DNA of 64,000 bases from Amylostereum areolatum. Its lineage: Eukaryota; Basidiomycota; Agaricomycetes; Russulales; Stereaceae. Positions 11,777 through 23,700 of this stretch are shown here, in pieces. Within the stretch, counting starts at the first letter, position 1. The number at the start of each line of letters is the position of its first letter. The notes beneath the pieces were generated by a model that worked only from the letters and a program-made list of their open reading frames with translations, was not told the origin of the DNA and did no database searches. The position numbers and the translations under genes are program-made. The stretch is from NCBI GenBank assembly GCA_012932865.1, contig SAXG01000015.1, forward strand, positions 744,001 through 808,000. Reading direction: 5' to 3'.

Positions 11777-14431
11777 TCAGCAAGAAAGGAGATTGGTGGG
11801 CAGATCCGTGCCTGGGTAGTACCAGAATACGATGGCGCAAATAAGATAGAGGCCTATGGAGTGTGAGGAGAGAGGTCAGTAGACGATAAAAGGGCGAGTG
11901 AATACTATACTGACACATAAGGATCATTCCCTCAAGCCAATTCGACTTGCCATCTTGCACGACATAGTTGACTGTCAGAACTAAACGAGAAAAAAGCTTC
12001 AGCAAGCGAATAACACCACAAGAGAAGGAATTACTAACCGGCCAGGAACAGCACGATCGACTCGAACGGATCGAACTGGAGGGAAAGCGGCTTCCCGATA
12101 ATCCAACCAAGAGTAACGATGAAACTGCGAGGAAGATGTTATGAAGCGACGCGAGTAAAGATAGAACCCGGGACGCACGGAATGACGAAGAGCGCAATTT
12201 GCTGGTGGGTACGACGACGATCAGCGAATAGCAGTAATCTCGCCAAGGACAGCACTTACGATACTCGAGCCCACAGCCACGCCCAGGCTGAGCGTCAACT
12301 TGTCCTTAACAGAGACTGTAACAGCGGTAACATGTTCTGCGAGTACCAGATGAGCGGTTCATTCGGCTGGATCAAGAAAGACTAGTTGGCTCACCTGCAG
12401 CGTTTCCGACGATAGGCAAGAGGATCAAACCGACGAACTCCTTGCTGATTTTGCCGGTGTCCGTCAACCCGTTAATAGAGGAAACAAGGAACTCTGCCGT
12501 GATGGCGACCAGCTGTACGAAAAGGATCAGACACCATCCAGAACTGATGATAAACAGCCACATACAACTGTGACAGCGGTGAGCAGGCCGATGGTGAGCG
12601 GTACGCTCATCGTCGGAATCTCAACCTCCTCGTCTTCCCGCTCCTGCTGCTGCTGGGCTTCCAACCGAGCCGGATCCGGAGTGGAAATCGACGCAAACTC
12701 AGGCTGGCCAATGGCAGCGGCAGGACCGTGACTGGGGGCCACACCACTGGAAATGCCCATGGGGTCCTTCTCCTTGACATAGGCAACCGACTTCTGCACG
12801 TTCTCGTGATGATCATCGTACAGGTTCTTGTGAGAAAAGAGCTGGAACACCAAGTAGGAGCCGTATACTGATGAAATGGTAGATCAATAACTCGTCCACA
12901 CGACTTACACGGTGGGGAGAAAGACTCACTGAAGAGGAGCACGATTGCAACCTGGAAAAGAACGCGTAAGTCTGGATGTCGCGCATACCAGGGAAAATGG
13001 ACGTACACCATGGCTGATAGCTAAAATATCGGCACGCTCCTGGGCATCACTCAGCGGGTCCTGGACGAGATTGGAAGGCTGGACGGAAGAGTGGAAAGCC
13101 GAAGGGAGCAGCACGGCGATCACGCTCACGGTCAAGAGCGAGGAGTTCAGCTGTGTTGCGCCTGCAAGGTTCCCCGATGCATGGGTTAGCGGGACGACGT
13201 AGAAACAAGACGGGTTGGCGTCGCAACGGAAGGGAAAAGACACGCACTCAGACCAAACCCCTGTTCAGAGAACTTCGTCCCCCCCGCAAAGAAACACATG
13301 CCCAACACGAGGACTAGAGTTAGGACGGCCCCCAGTCAGTGAGGTGTGCCATTCGTGATATGAGTCCGACAAACGCACGTAGATTGCTAAGAATGGATCC
13401 CACGACTAAGGGGGAAGGGTATTCAGTTTAGCTGACGACATGTCCTAGGAGAACGAGGCGCCGAGGATACGGCAACTGGACCGCCGATGAACGGGAGAAC
13501 AGTGTAGCTGATAGTGCGCAGCAAAGGGCGGAAAGCCGTTAGCTTCAAGGCGGTGTCGCCGCAAAGAGAACGACTCCGTTGCCCTTCGCAAGGGAGAACG
13601 GCGCGACGACCGGAGGCCGCCTGCAGGGGATAAGACACAGGAAAAAAGGACTCACGAGACGATTGCACAATCCTAAGCTCGCATTTGAGCAAAGCGATGA
13701 TCTGCGCAGACGGTCAGGTCCACGACTAAACAATTCGAGAAAGGAACGTACAGCGACAATCAATTCAACACTGGGTGAGTGGGAACAGGCGGGCCACAAG
13801 AATGAGTTGGGAATGGCCATACATGCAAGTATAGAATTACTCACGCGTTTCCCTGGAAAGAGAACACGGTTGTTAGGGAAGCGAGAGAACGGGGATGCTT
13901 CGGAACTCACCAAGGTAGCGTTAAGAAGACCTGCGAGGGTCTGACCAAGACGGAGGGAAAGCTCTTCTGTTGCAAATGCTAGGAGAGATGCGAGGGGGAT
14001 GATGGCAAGGAAGGAGACTGGTACAGGGATCAGGGGCTGGACAGACGACGATGGACAAGGGGACGCACAGACGAAGATAAGGGTGTTGTCCAGCTTTGCG
14101 AAGTGGAACGCCCACTGGATGAAGACGTCAGGGAGAGTGCTTTGAGGGGATACATGGATGACGTACGGATATGGGGATGAAGATGAGCAATACATTGAGC
14201 CCTGAACGTAGGCGGAAAGAGTGGTGAGTTGTGGAGAAACCGCGGTTACAGTGGAGAGCAAGACATACAAGACATGGTAACGATTGCTCTAATGCCCTGC
14301 CATACTGTGGGTGCGTCGGCGAGTTTCTTAGCCTTGTGATGCTCGCGGAACTCTTTCCAGGAGGGCACGGAGAACCAGCGCTGACGCCTGGACTTGGCGT
14401 TGTCGTCATGAACTTCGGTAGATTTGGACAT
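11777..14431 (-). CDS. VCX1: Vacuolar Ca2+/H+ exchanger (CAX family)
   Basis: Eighteen exons join in frame from MSKSTEVHDD (start 14431, the first ATG of the frame) to LPTNLLSC at 11777. Hallmarks are LSLRLGQTLAGLLNATLGNA followed by VELIVAIIALL, the first catalytic (c-1) repeat with the GNxxE acidic residue, and ITAEFLVSSINGL..LILLPIVGNAAGEHV, the second (c-2) repeat. Between them lie LVGSILSNL, hydrophobic helices, and a cytosolic loop with an acidic Gln/Glu-rich run that separates the two halves. About eleven membrane segments are expected. The product moves Ca2+ into the vacuole in exchange for protons. One exon is only 8 nt (13845-13852) and encodes the GNA of the c-1 motif. The intron before LVGSILSNL is about 245 nt, much longer than its neighbours. 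No frame breaks were needed. Confidence 0.93.
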
Positions 14432-15776
14432 GCTCGTGCTGGCCTCCGGCTTCGATCTGAGTGGAGTGGCGTCGGTCGTGGCAGGTCGTGGCAATAGAGT
14501 GGCGGGAGGGGGGGACTGACCGTAGCGGGGCGTGCGTATCTGTGGACGTGGGCGGGAGGAAAGAGGCGGAATCACTGTTCGCTGACAACGCGGTCAAATG
14601 TGTGTTCGGAAACGCTGTAGAATTGGAAGACGCGGGAAAAGGTGAGAACTCGAACGGGAAGCAGGAAGCGGGAAGCGAGCGACGCACTCATACAGATGAA
14701 GCGGAACGAACGCCGACGAACGCGAGGGAGAATCCGGGAGGGGGGGAAGGGGGAAGGGGGAAGGGGACAGGGGGAAGGGCGGATGAAGGAGCGTGGGGTG
14801 AGGACACAGCGGGGTTTTATACGACGTGAATCAACAATAATGAACGACTGTAAGAAGGTTCGCTGTCCCCCGGCGGCTCTTGCCAAGCCCAGTGGATATC
14901 TCGATCCGGTGTCGACTCTGCGCCGCTGGTGTCACAATCATCGTCATACTCCTGGACCCCCTCACATCGACGGTGGCTACATGATGGCCACACCCACACC
15001 AGCGCGATTTTCGTACGTCGAGCTTGTTCCACGCTCACTCTGACGGCGACCTGGTCACTGTACCGTGGTTGTACACATGTGTCCTCTCGATTGTTGTTCT
15101 TCAGGCAGTGTACTACGATGACAATTGGTGACCGCCTTCGTGCCTACACTTGTTTTCCCCCTTTCGCGCGTGCCACCCTATTAGTGCGATATCCGGATCG
15201 TCCAAAACAGCCTGAACCCTGTCAGTGGGGCCCTCAACGCGGTGCACGGCCACTGACTCAAGCTTCTCTTCCTCAATATTGGTTCAAAACGCGCAGTGCC
15301 CGCCACGGTCTCAGCCGGTCTCAGCCGCCAGTCGCATATGGACCTCGTGGCACTGGCTCGTGGCGCTGTACACTGCGTCTGCGAAGAATGAGTGTAGCTG
15401 CTTGTCTTTCGCCTAAAATGATCCGCATCCAGATCGTCATTATTCTCACCGGTACCGTACTGACAATAGCGCCACTCAATCCCCAGGCCCCAGGTTCTCG
15501 CCTTCTACCACATCAAGAACCCATCTGTTCGGTATTGTATTTTAGCACTACAAAACAAACCGATGAGAACTTTTCCCGAATACAGAAGCTCGGGCGAAGC
15601 GTACTTAGAAGTTGAGAACGCTCTCGTTCTGCGTGACTCGACCGCGCCTACTACCGCGTTATCCCTGGTACGCAAATGACACGGCCCCGTACAACCCGTC
15701 CTCCCGTCCAAGCATTCCGTGGCCGTACAATACCTGTTCCCGGAAAAAAAGAAAAGGCAGCGAGAAGAAGCATACG
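14432..15776. other. Intergenic region upstream of VCX1
   Basis: Contains the VCX1 promoter and the 3' end of the F-box/LRR gene, both leftward. A leftward stretch near 15300-15480 is open and reads as acidic, Ser-rich protein, but it has no start codon or family motif. A 228-residue rightward frame overlaps it. I do not support a gene here. Confidence 0.4.
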
Positions 15777-18031
15777 TTAGAACAGCATCGACCGACAGCC
15801 CGCAAAAACAAATCCACGTACCTCCATTTTGCGTGCGTGCCACCCGACGCCGCTGCTCACGTTGCCATTTGCGTCCGCCAATCTCTCCAACGCTTCCCTC
15901 CACGGATGATCCTTCGTCAAATCCCGTCTCAGCACAGGTTCCTCGCCCCTCTCCGCCACCCATCCACTCGCCGTATCCACGTACCACCCCCGGCCCCCCT
16001 TGCTCTTCACGATGCGCCACGATCCTGCGCCAGCTCCAAGGCCAGCCAACAACGGCGTCGCCAACTCCACCACACGTAGACGTGTAGGCGGCGCACGTGG
16101 GGGACCACTGAGCGAGAACGGGGGCATGCACAGCGGTGTAATCATCTGCGCGTGCAAGGCGAGGGACGCCTTGCGTGCGCCCGAGTACGCGAGCTCGGGT
16201 GACGTCCCCATCAACGTGAGCACCTCGACGTTCTGCGCCTTGTCCCGCAAAAACTCGGCAACGGCGGCGAGCTCGAGGGACGCAATGTGGGCGAGGCCCA
16301 GGGAGCGCAGCGAGGGCTGCGCTGGCATACACGTAAGGAGAGCACGGTCGAGCGGCGCGCTCGACAGGTCGAGGTAGCGAAGCTGCCCACCGGCGAAACA
16401 TGGGGCAGCTGTGAGGACTTCTCGCAGCTCCTCCGGGGATAGCGGGCAGGGAAAGGTGCCATCGCCGTAGAGATTCAACTCGACCAAGGATCTCGCCGCG
16501 GGGGAGTACACCAAAAAGTCGCGGATGCTCTCGCTGGTGAGGCGGATGCATCGAGCCAATGACAGCGATTCGAGGCGAATCGACGACGAGGCGGCCAAAC
16601 CTTCCAAGAGCTCGGGAGTCGCGCGGGTGCCCGACAGGTCGAGATGCGTGAGGGAGGGGAACGCGAGGATGAAGGGTGTAAGGATGTGAGGCGAAATAGA
16701 CTTGGCCCCGCGCAAACTCAGGCGCTGCAATCCAACAAACGACACAGGCTCGTCGCAGGGCCGAGGGGCCCTCCTCGGGCGTCGGCGCTCGAACGCCGAA
16801 TCGTCCTCCGAGGACGACTCGCCCGTTGTCGACGGTCCGATGGAGACCTTCACGAACTCTGCCAGCGCGTTCACGAACACGGCACTGACACAACCGGTGA
16901 GGTCAACGGCTGCAAGCTCCTTGCATTCGCGCCGACGCGCCGCATCTTCCGCCTCAGCGTCATTCGGATCCTCGATGACGAGTCCCCGCCCACGGACCGG
17001 TTGACCACGTCCCCTTGAAGATGCTCCGCGCAGGAAGAGCTCCTTGAGCACCGGCAGCGTCAGAGCGCCGTCCATATATTCCGTCGCGCCGAACGACGTG
17101 AGACTCGGCGTTTCCTGCGTTTTTTTGAAAATGCAGATGGTCAGCAGGGGGAAACCCGGCATTCCGACGTCACAGGATAAAATGCACAAACCTTGAGCAC
17201 GGCCTCCAGGCGCTCTCCCGTCACGAATCGGCTGTTAACGCCCTCCTCGACCGAACGACGCATACCGATCGTCCGAAAATGGTTGAAATCTAGGTGGCGC
17301 ACATGACCCCCCGGCCGGTGGTCTTGGATCGCAGGAACTATACCTCAGCCGTCAATAAATATTTCTCCGCGAAAAAAGCAGGCGAAATTCACGTACCATA
17401 CATGCCGTTGTCGTCCCGGCCCATGAGATCCTGAACGGCATCGCTAATCGAGCGCATAAGTTTCCACCGCGCCGGACTTTTGCTCTTTTGCCTGAGCCTC
17501 CTCGGACTCGGCTCGCGCGAGGCAGGGGGAGACAAGAGCTCGATGGGGATACCGCCCTTCCGGACCTCCCAACGTCTCTAGAAGCTGTTCCTTGAGCCGG
17601 GCAGTGGCAGCGGCATCGGGGAGCTCGCCGGCGGCGGCACGAGCCTTGAGGGCAGCATGGGCAGCCTCCTGGATGGACTGGTCGACCTCCCGAGCAGTCT
17701 CGTCTTCGTCCTCGACGTCTCCTCCCGCAATCTCATCCACGAGGGCAAGCCAGCTGCGGGGGAGACGTACCTCGACGCGCCTCCAGAGCCAAGGACGTGC
17801 GGCGGCTGACCAAGCGTGGTTAACGAGGGACAGACTGGCCAGGGTACGGCGTGCGACGGGTTCGGACCAGCATGCAGGTGGGTATGAAGCTGGTTGAGCG
17901 GTGGGGGCCGGTGCGGGGAGGAGGTATAATGGATCGAGTGAAGGGGACGCGCTCGGCAGGCCTGCGGCGAAAGTGTGAGCACATATGAGATTAATGAGTT
18001 CTGGGGGGTATGAGTTGATAGCTGAAGCCAT
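15777..18031 (-). CDS. F-box and leucine-rich-repeat protein (apparent +1 frame shift near 17,555)
   Basis: The start at 18031 gives MASAINSYPPELINLICAH, then TLASLSLVNHAWSAAARPWL and WRRVEVRLPRSW: an F-box-like segment of the kind that binds Skp1. After two introns (about 17340-17399 and 17105-17190) the protein continues into at least six irregular leucine-rich repeats, such as LKELFLRGA, LQRLSLRGAKSISPHIL, LTHLDLSGT, LESLSLARC, LVELNLYGDG and LRYLDLSSAPL. It ends in GCRSMLF at 15777. Substrate recruitment to an SCF ubiquitin ligase is the likely role; the substrate is unknown. The frame breaks near 17,555: the reading before it ends ETLGGPEG and a Ser/Pro/Arg-rich reading (IELLSPPASREPSPRRLR) resumes one base on. 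A 61-nt intron (gtatcc..ctcag) could also bridge it, deleting that motif. Confidence 0.75.
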
Positions 18032-19963
18032 TGGTGTGTTCGACGATGAAAGGTGACCGTAGTTCCAAAGAGAACTAAGCAGGCGATGAGCTGGAGGGGA
18101 GAGTCGATCGGGAAAGACACGGCTCAGTGCTCGCCTTATATTGATCCGCGCGGATCATGTCACGTTACCCCGTCCGGTTGCGACGTATTGCGGGGTAAGA
18201 AGCGGGGCAGAAAGCCGGGCACGTCGGTCGCGCGTTTACGTTTAACAACTTCCTGCCAATCGGCTCCTTCCTCCGACCCCTCGCCGATGCAACCTTCGCG
18301 GTGCTCATCCGACTCCACCTCCTCCAACTGGCAAACTGCAGCAGGCTACAGCACCTCAGATTCCTCTTACTATCGCCTGAATGAACTGGGTGGTTTAACG
18401 TTTGGTCCCGACGGCCCCCGACAGCAAATAAGGATCCATATACGGACGCGATCGCAGACAAGCGAAGCAGAGACACGTCGCAATCCTGATTCGCATAGCG
18501 CCATCTCTCGCCAGTCTAGGCTGCTTCTTCGGTCACTCGGCGGCCAGTTTCAGTTCCCATCGTAGATCAGCGAAAGCCTCTCCGCGCAAAATGAAGTACC
18601 CCCAGGGAACCCAGATGCCCTTGTTTGTTGACCGATCTACAAACTCGTGACCCCTCCTAACCTGCGCTGGTCCTCGCACATGCAGATCAGTTGGCAGGTC
18701 AGGAAACTCAACCGACGAAAAGGCCCAAACCTTGCTCTATTCTTCCATGTTCTTCGCATTCGAAGCCACCCCGTCACGTCAGGCTAATCTTGTCAAGGTT
18801 CTGGTAAGTATAGCGCACGGGACTTCTCCGCCATGCAGCTCATGGGCGTCCTGTACCGTACATACTCGAGCCGCGCTTACGCCGGCTCGCAATGATGGAG
18901 CGCATGCTTGCTTGCTTGCCATCCTGCCATGGTCATAATGCTGGGGTCGTGACCGTTTAGGGCGTTGATCCGTTTTACACGCTGTGTAAACTTGCACCTA
19001 CTTATGCCGAATAGGACGGTCGCCTTTCTACGATGGGACCTTCACCATGTGAGACAGGCTGAGATCCGCTCGACAAAGGGGTGAACCGTACCGATCGACG
19101 CGAGCTGCGAACCCCGCAAAAGGGACCGCCAGTTTCCTACCTTCCTCCGCTCATTTTCCGAATATTCAGGACGCAGAAGATGTCGCCACCACCGGAGCGC
19201 GATGTTAAAATAGCGTTCGGAACGGTAGGCGAACAACGAACGGAAGGCGTAGCCAACCTTGTGGATTTTTTACACGGATTCATCAAGCCGCATGCTGGTG
19301 GATTTTCATAGAAGGAAGATCGATGAGGGGGCCCGGGGTGTGAGCGACCTGGTGGACACTTTTGCACATTCTGACATCAGCGCTGGGCAATATGACCACT
19401 CGAAGTGCGTCAAATACGCAAACCGGGGTTGAGCCACCAGAGCGGTGGGCCCGACTTTCCGCCTGGAATTACAGAGTACGACGGCGGAAGTCTGTGGAAC
19501 GCCGCAAGGAATACCCTCGGGAATGACTATCCGATGCTAAGTTCCAAGGGTGGAGAATGAACACAGAGGTACCCGGGGATGCCTTCGATGCCGTAGAAAC
19601 GGGGTAGACCAAGTATAGAGGTGGCCTGTATGGCTGGTATTTGTGTTTTGGGGTTGTCGTTGGAAAGAAGCACTTGTACCGCCCATTCGACGGTGTGCGA
19701 CCGCAACGGAAGACGTGCCGATGACACGAGAAGGGTAAAGAAGGGTTGCGCATGGCGTTCATCTTGCAGTGTGCGAGCAAATGCATCCGTCACGGAATCA
19801 GTTCATGAATTACCCTGAAGTAGACGAGATATAACGTGATTACATGAACAATATACCAAGATACCAACCGCCCGCCCGCAAGGGGGATAAATCGAGGCTG
19901 GAAAGGCTGACACGGGGAGCCCGAAAGGGAAGCTCGGCGGACTACGTGTCCAAGACTCCAATT
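18032..19963. other. Long intergenic region between the F-box/LRR gene and ERG28
   Basis: Nearly 2 kb without a supported gene. It holds the F-box/LRR promoter on the left and the ERG28 3' end on the right. A leftward 88-codon frame at about 19527-19793 has protein-like composition but no ATG and no recognised motif. Nothing repetitive is evident. Confidence 0.4.
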
Positions 19964-20594
19964 TCAGCGTTTGACGTAGAAATCATACTGCCCGAGCATC
20001 CATATGAGACTTGTCGCTGTCAGAGCACGTTAACAACACACAAACCCATAAAGCAAGATCACCTACTGGAGACAATGACGGGGCTGATCACAGCACCAGA
20101 AAGCTTGGCCGTGCGGAATATGAAGATCTCAGAAACAAAGTGAGCAAATGCGAGGAAGTAAGTGATCAGCGCCAGATCATAGATTCTAATCGAAAGAGGT
20201 TGTCAGACGCGCCTGTAGGAGAAAGAATGGTACACGCACGCTTTGTCGTGTATGTGGTAGGCGGCATAAAGTCTGACCACACCCGAGATGAAAGTCCAAG
20301 CAGCGAAGGTGCGAGCTTGGAGAGCAGTGACTACCATGGCACGTACGTTTGAGAGACAGGCGTTTGGAAAAAAAATCAGTGTCTTGCCTGGTGTGCTAGG
20401 AGGAACGGTGTTGTACACCCTCTTGGTGAGTTTGACGGTGACGAAGTTCTGAATGGAATTGAAGAAGGCGGTAGTTGCAACGAGGAGTTGCCATTTTGGA
20501 AGGAGACCGCCTTGTGGGATGACTAGGAGAGGGTTGTGAGCGTCGAAGGGAAAGGAGAGGGGGGAGGAGGAGGCATACAGTCTGAGAGAGACAT
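19964..20594 (-). CDS. ERG28: Ergosterol biosynthesis scaffold protein ERG28
   Basis: Five exons give about 137 residues. The start exon (20579-20594) codes MSLSDF and is followed by IPQGGLLPKWQLLV, then FFNSIQNFVTVKLTKRVYN, VTALQARTFAAWTF, VVRLYAAYHIHDK, and IYDLALITYFLAFAHFVSE, ending LIWMLGQYDFYVKR. These are the characteristic segments of ERG28, a four-helix ER membrane protein that tethers C-4 demethylation enzymes (ERG25, ERG26, ERG27) and ERG6. The second intron begins with GC rather than GT (CCAG|GCAAGA) and is 57 nt long, so its retention would keep the frame. Apart from a shorter candidate using a different start, no other reading gives the family sequence. The gene is head to head with the Ser/Pro-rich gene at 20800. 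Confidence 0.93.
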
Positions 20595-20799
20595 GGTGAG
20601 TTGCAACTTGCAAAGCAGCTGACCGTGAACCGCGTGCCCCTGTCGTCGGCGCGTTCCTCCCAAAAAGGAAAGGCTACGGCGCATTGCTGCCGACGCTTGT
20701 CTGCCGAAAACTGGGTCTTCCCGTCAACGTCGACGGCGACGACGACGGTTATCGCGCGTTGTCGTCGATATTTTATTTCCTCTCTCCCTTCCCACCACC
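20595..20799. promoter_or_regulatory. Divergent promoter between ERG28 and the Ser/Pro-rich gene
   Basis: The two start codons are about 205 bp apart on opposite strands. The region nearest the rightward start is C/T-rich (about 20770-20799). No specific site, such as a sterol-response element, could be identified by eye. Confidence 0.45.
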
Positions 20800-23700
20800 A
20801 TGGCCTCCTGTCGACCCCCCCTCTCGTGCTCGCGCAGACTCTTTCGCCAGTTCCGCCAGTGTCCAGAGCGTCTCTTCCCTAACCCGCCGTCCTCGTATCC
20901 GCGGCCGTTCAAGAGCGCTCACGGGCCTCACCATCAACACCGTGAGGGGAAAAAGCCTCGGTCCCCCCCTCGCCTCAGAGCTCGACGTGCCAGTGCCCAT
21001 GCTTTCTGCGGCGGAGCTTCTCGGTCCCGCTCTTCCCGACGCGTCCTCGTCTAGGGACACCTCCCGTCCAGATCGTCCTCCCCGCTCTCCTCTCAGAGCC
21101 AGCACCTCTCCCACTGGCACCATCTTTCCTCAGCAACCGCTCGCCGAAAGCCCTACCAGCGCCGGTCTGGAGCAGGTGGACGACACCCGTCCCGCTAGAG
21201 TCGTCCCTGCAGACGACGAGACCGCCGCCGTCGAGGTATGTATGCCGTCATCTTACGACCGCGCAGGGACTCATGTGCCATATCCACTCCAGCGTCGAAG
21301 GCGCAAGCGAGGTTCTAGCGTTCCCCGCGACGCCTACAGATTGTCTTTCCTTTCGAGAGCCTCCACACCAACCAGTCCGCTCTTTTCCGAACATGGATAT
21401 ATGCACATGCAAACACTGCCTGCTTTCCCCACCCTTCGCGAGGCCCGCCAGCGATTACGCGACTCGTATCTTACTCAACAATCGCGTGAATCGTCCTCCA
21501 TTTACCCGCTGTCTTCGTCCACCATTTCTGGGACCGAATCTCCCCCTTCCCCGCGCTCCCTCGCCGACTCATTGCAGGACTTCCATGTCACCTCGGTGGA
21601 CCCGGACGAACCCAGCGACGAACACCGCACCTTCGACGCAGACGACGTGTCATATCGCCTCCGCCTTTTGGTCAACAACAATTATTTCTTGCCGCCCGCA
21701 CACTCTAAACCCTCCCGCGCCGATCTGGCCCCCGTTGCCGCGACACACCCGAAGAAGCCGAGCAAAGGTGGAGGGCCCGGGTTCTTCGATCTATTTCGTC
21801 CAAAGGCAAGAAGCAAACCGTCCTCACCCAACACGCCCCCGGAAAACACCCTCCCTATCCTGCGCGCAACCTCAGATTCTACACCCAGCACTAGCTGGAC
21901 AAAGCGTCCTCATGCGCTCTCCCTGCCACACAGTCATCTGTCGACCCGTCCTCGCGTTCCGACCGCCCGCATCGCTGTGGTGCGTGAGACAATGGACGAC
22001 CTGGCTGTCGCTGCGAAACAGGCCGAGCTCGACATCAAGGCTCGCGGCGAACTTACGCCCGAACAGGATGCGCAAAAAGATAAGGTCGAGGCCTTTGATG
22101 ACGTTATCGATCCTACCGACGCTGTCGACTTACCCCCACCGTCCGCGGATTCGCCCTTTGCAGTTCAAACGTCCGCGGCCCATGGGTTGGGTGTTGACGA
22201 GTCTGTTGGCGCGGCACTCCTGGCGGATAGGCTACCTCCGGGCACCCCTGGCGTATGGTCAATGAATCTGGATGAAGAGACATGGCGCAAGGCATTGTTG
22301 CATCAGGCAGTGGGACACTCCCTAACCAATACTCCGGCTCCGTCGACGAAGATGTTGTCTCCGATGCACACACCGCATATATCCACTTCATCCCGCTCCC
22401 CCTCACATCAGACTTCTAGCAACGTGGATAGCCACTTTACATCCTCTGGACAAAGTCGTCACACGCCTTCTCCTTCTCCAAGTACAAAACGCAATCTGGG
22501 TCAACGTATCGTCATACCGGAGGCGTTAGAGGAGGTCCCGGAGTCGCCAAGACCAGATCAGCTTCACAGTCCTATGGTCCGTCCGAGGGCATCCACTCAA
22601 AGCCTCCAAATCCCAGCACGTCAGCCGAACCTATCCAATTCGTTGAACCCTCCTCGTGCAGAGACACCAGCAACTCCTCATACACCCCTAGCTCCACCTC
22701 CACGAAAACTCGGCCCCGCATCAATCTTGAAAGCAGAGGAAGATGACTCTTCGCGTCGAAGCCAGTCCCCATTCTCCTACCACAGTCTACGCAGGGCAAC
22801 ATCGTCGCCTGTGATGCATGATCTTTACGAGGGCGGCGTGTTTTTGCAGTCGAGCTCTGCATCGATCGCTGCACCGCAGTTTGGAGACCGGGCCTCTCCC
22901 TCGATCCCACCACGGGTTGTCGATATTCCGCCCAGCCCACGGCACCAACCTCACGAGAGCGTGACTAGCGGGTCCCATTACTCGGAGGACTCGGGCTTTG
23001 AGATACGTGAAGATATCGAGGACTTGGGTCACGGTCGCGCATCCTCGTCATCCGCATCCATCCGTAGTCGGCCCTCATTGTCGTATTCCCTACCTTCGCC
23101 TGCACAATCAGCTTTCCAGGACGGTATAGAGGAAGGGCGAGTCTACGATCAATCTTCATACGGCAGCTCCAACGCAAGAGTCGACGAAAGACATGGCGTG
23201 CAGAAGGCAACTGGGATCCCACGTTCGCGTATACGTCAGGGGACAAGATCGCCACCACCACGGACTTCGTCTGTCGCGCGCACAACTCCATTGTACCCAC
23301 CCCCTCGATCTTCCTCATACAGTGCGAGGACACCAACGAAGCGGCAGCCGCCATCTCGCTCATTGGCTTCATCGCCTCGCCCTTCATTGACGTCTTCGGA
23401 TCCTGGGCATTCCGCATATGTGTCGGCGGTGGACCTTGTTTCATCGCCTGGGAACTCTCGTCGCCCATCCCCTGGTCCTCGTCGCGGTGCGAACACGCGA
23501 CGGCCTTTCACTTCGCCGGCGTCCTCTCCCTACAAGCACAAGCCGCGTCTCAGCCAGCGAGAGCGCGATCTCTTACAAATCCCAGGACCCTCGGCATTAC
23601 ATGGATCTACTCCAGCCGCTTCTCCTATCGAGTTCTTCGACGAGGTCCAGATGGCGCATGCCACGGACGACTTCGAGAGCTCTGACGAGGAACAGTATGA

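Noticed and set aside
13545..14270. 241-codon leftward frame inside the exchanger gene
   Set aside because: It reads straight through several VCX1 introns; only the spliced version gives the conserved CAX sequence.
15300..15480. Possible small leftward acidic gene
   Set aside because: An open, protein-like stretch but without a start, stop context, splice sites or family motif.
15505..16893. 462-codon leftward reading frame
   Set aside because: It lies on the same strand as the F-box/LRR gene but in another frame, and its Arg/Gly/Ala-rich content is what the GC-rich LRR exon gives when read out of frame.
19527..19793. 88-codon leftward frame downstream of ERG28
   Set aside because: Reasonable composition but begins without ATG and matches nothing I recognise.
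21273..22265. 330-codon rightward frame
   Set aside because: Shadow of the Ser/Pro-rich gene in another frame; composition is a His/Pro/Arg translation of the same DNA.
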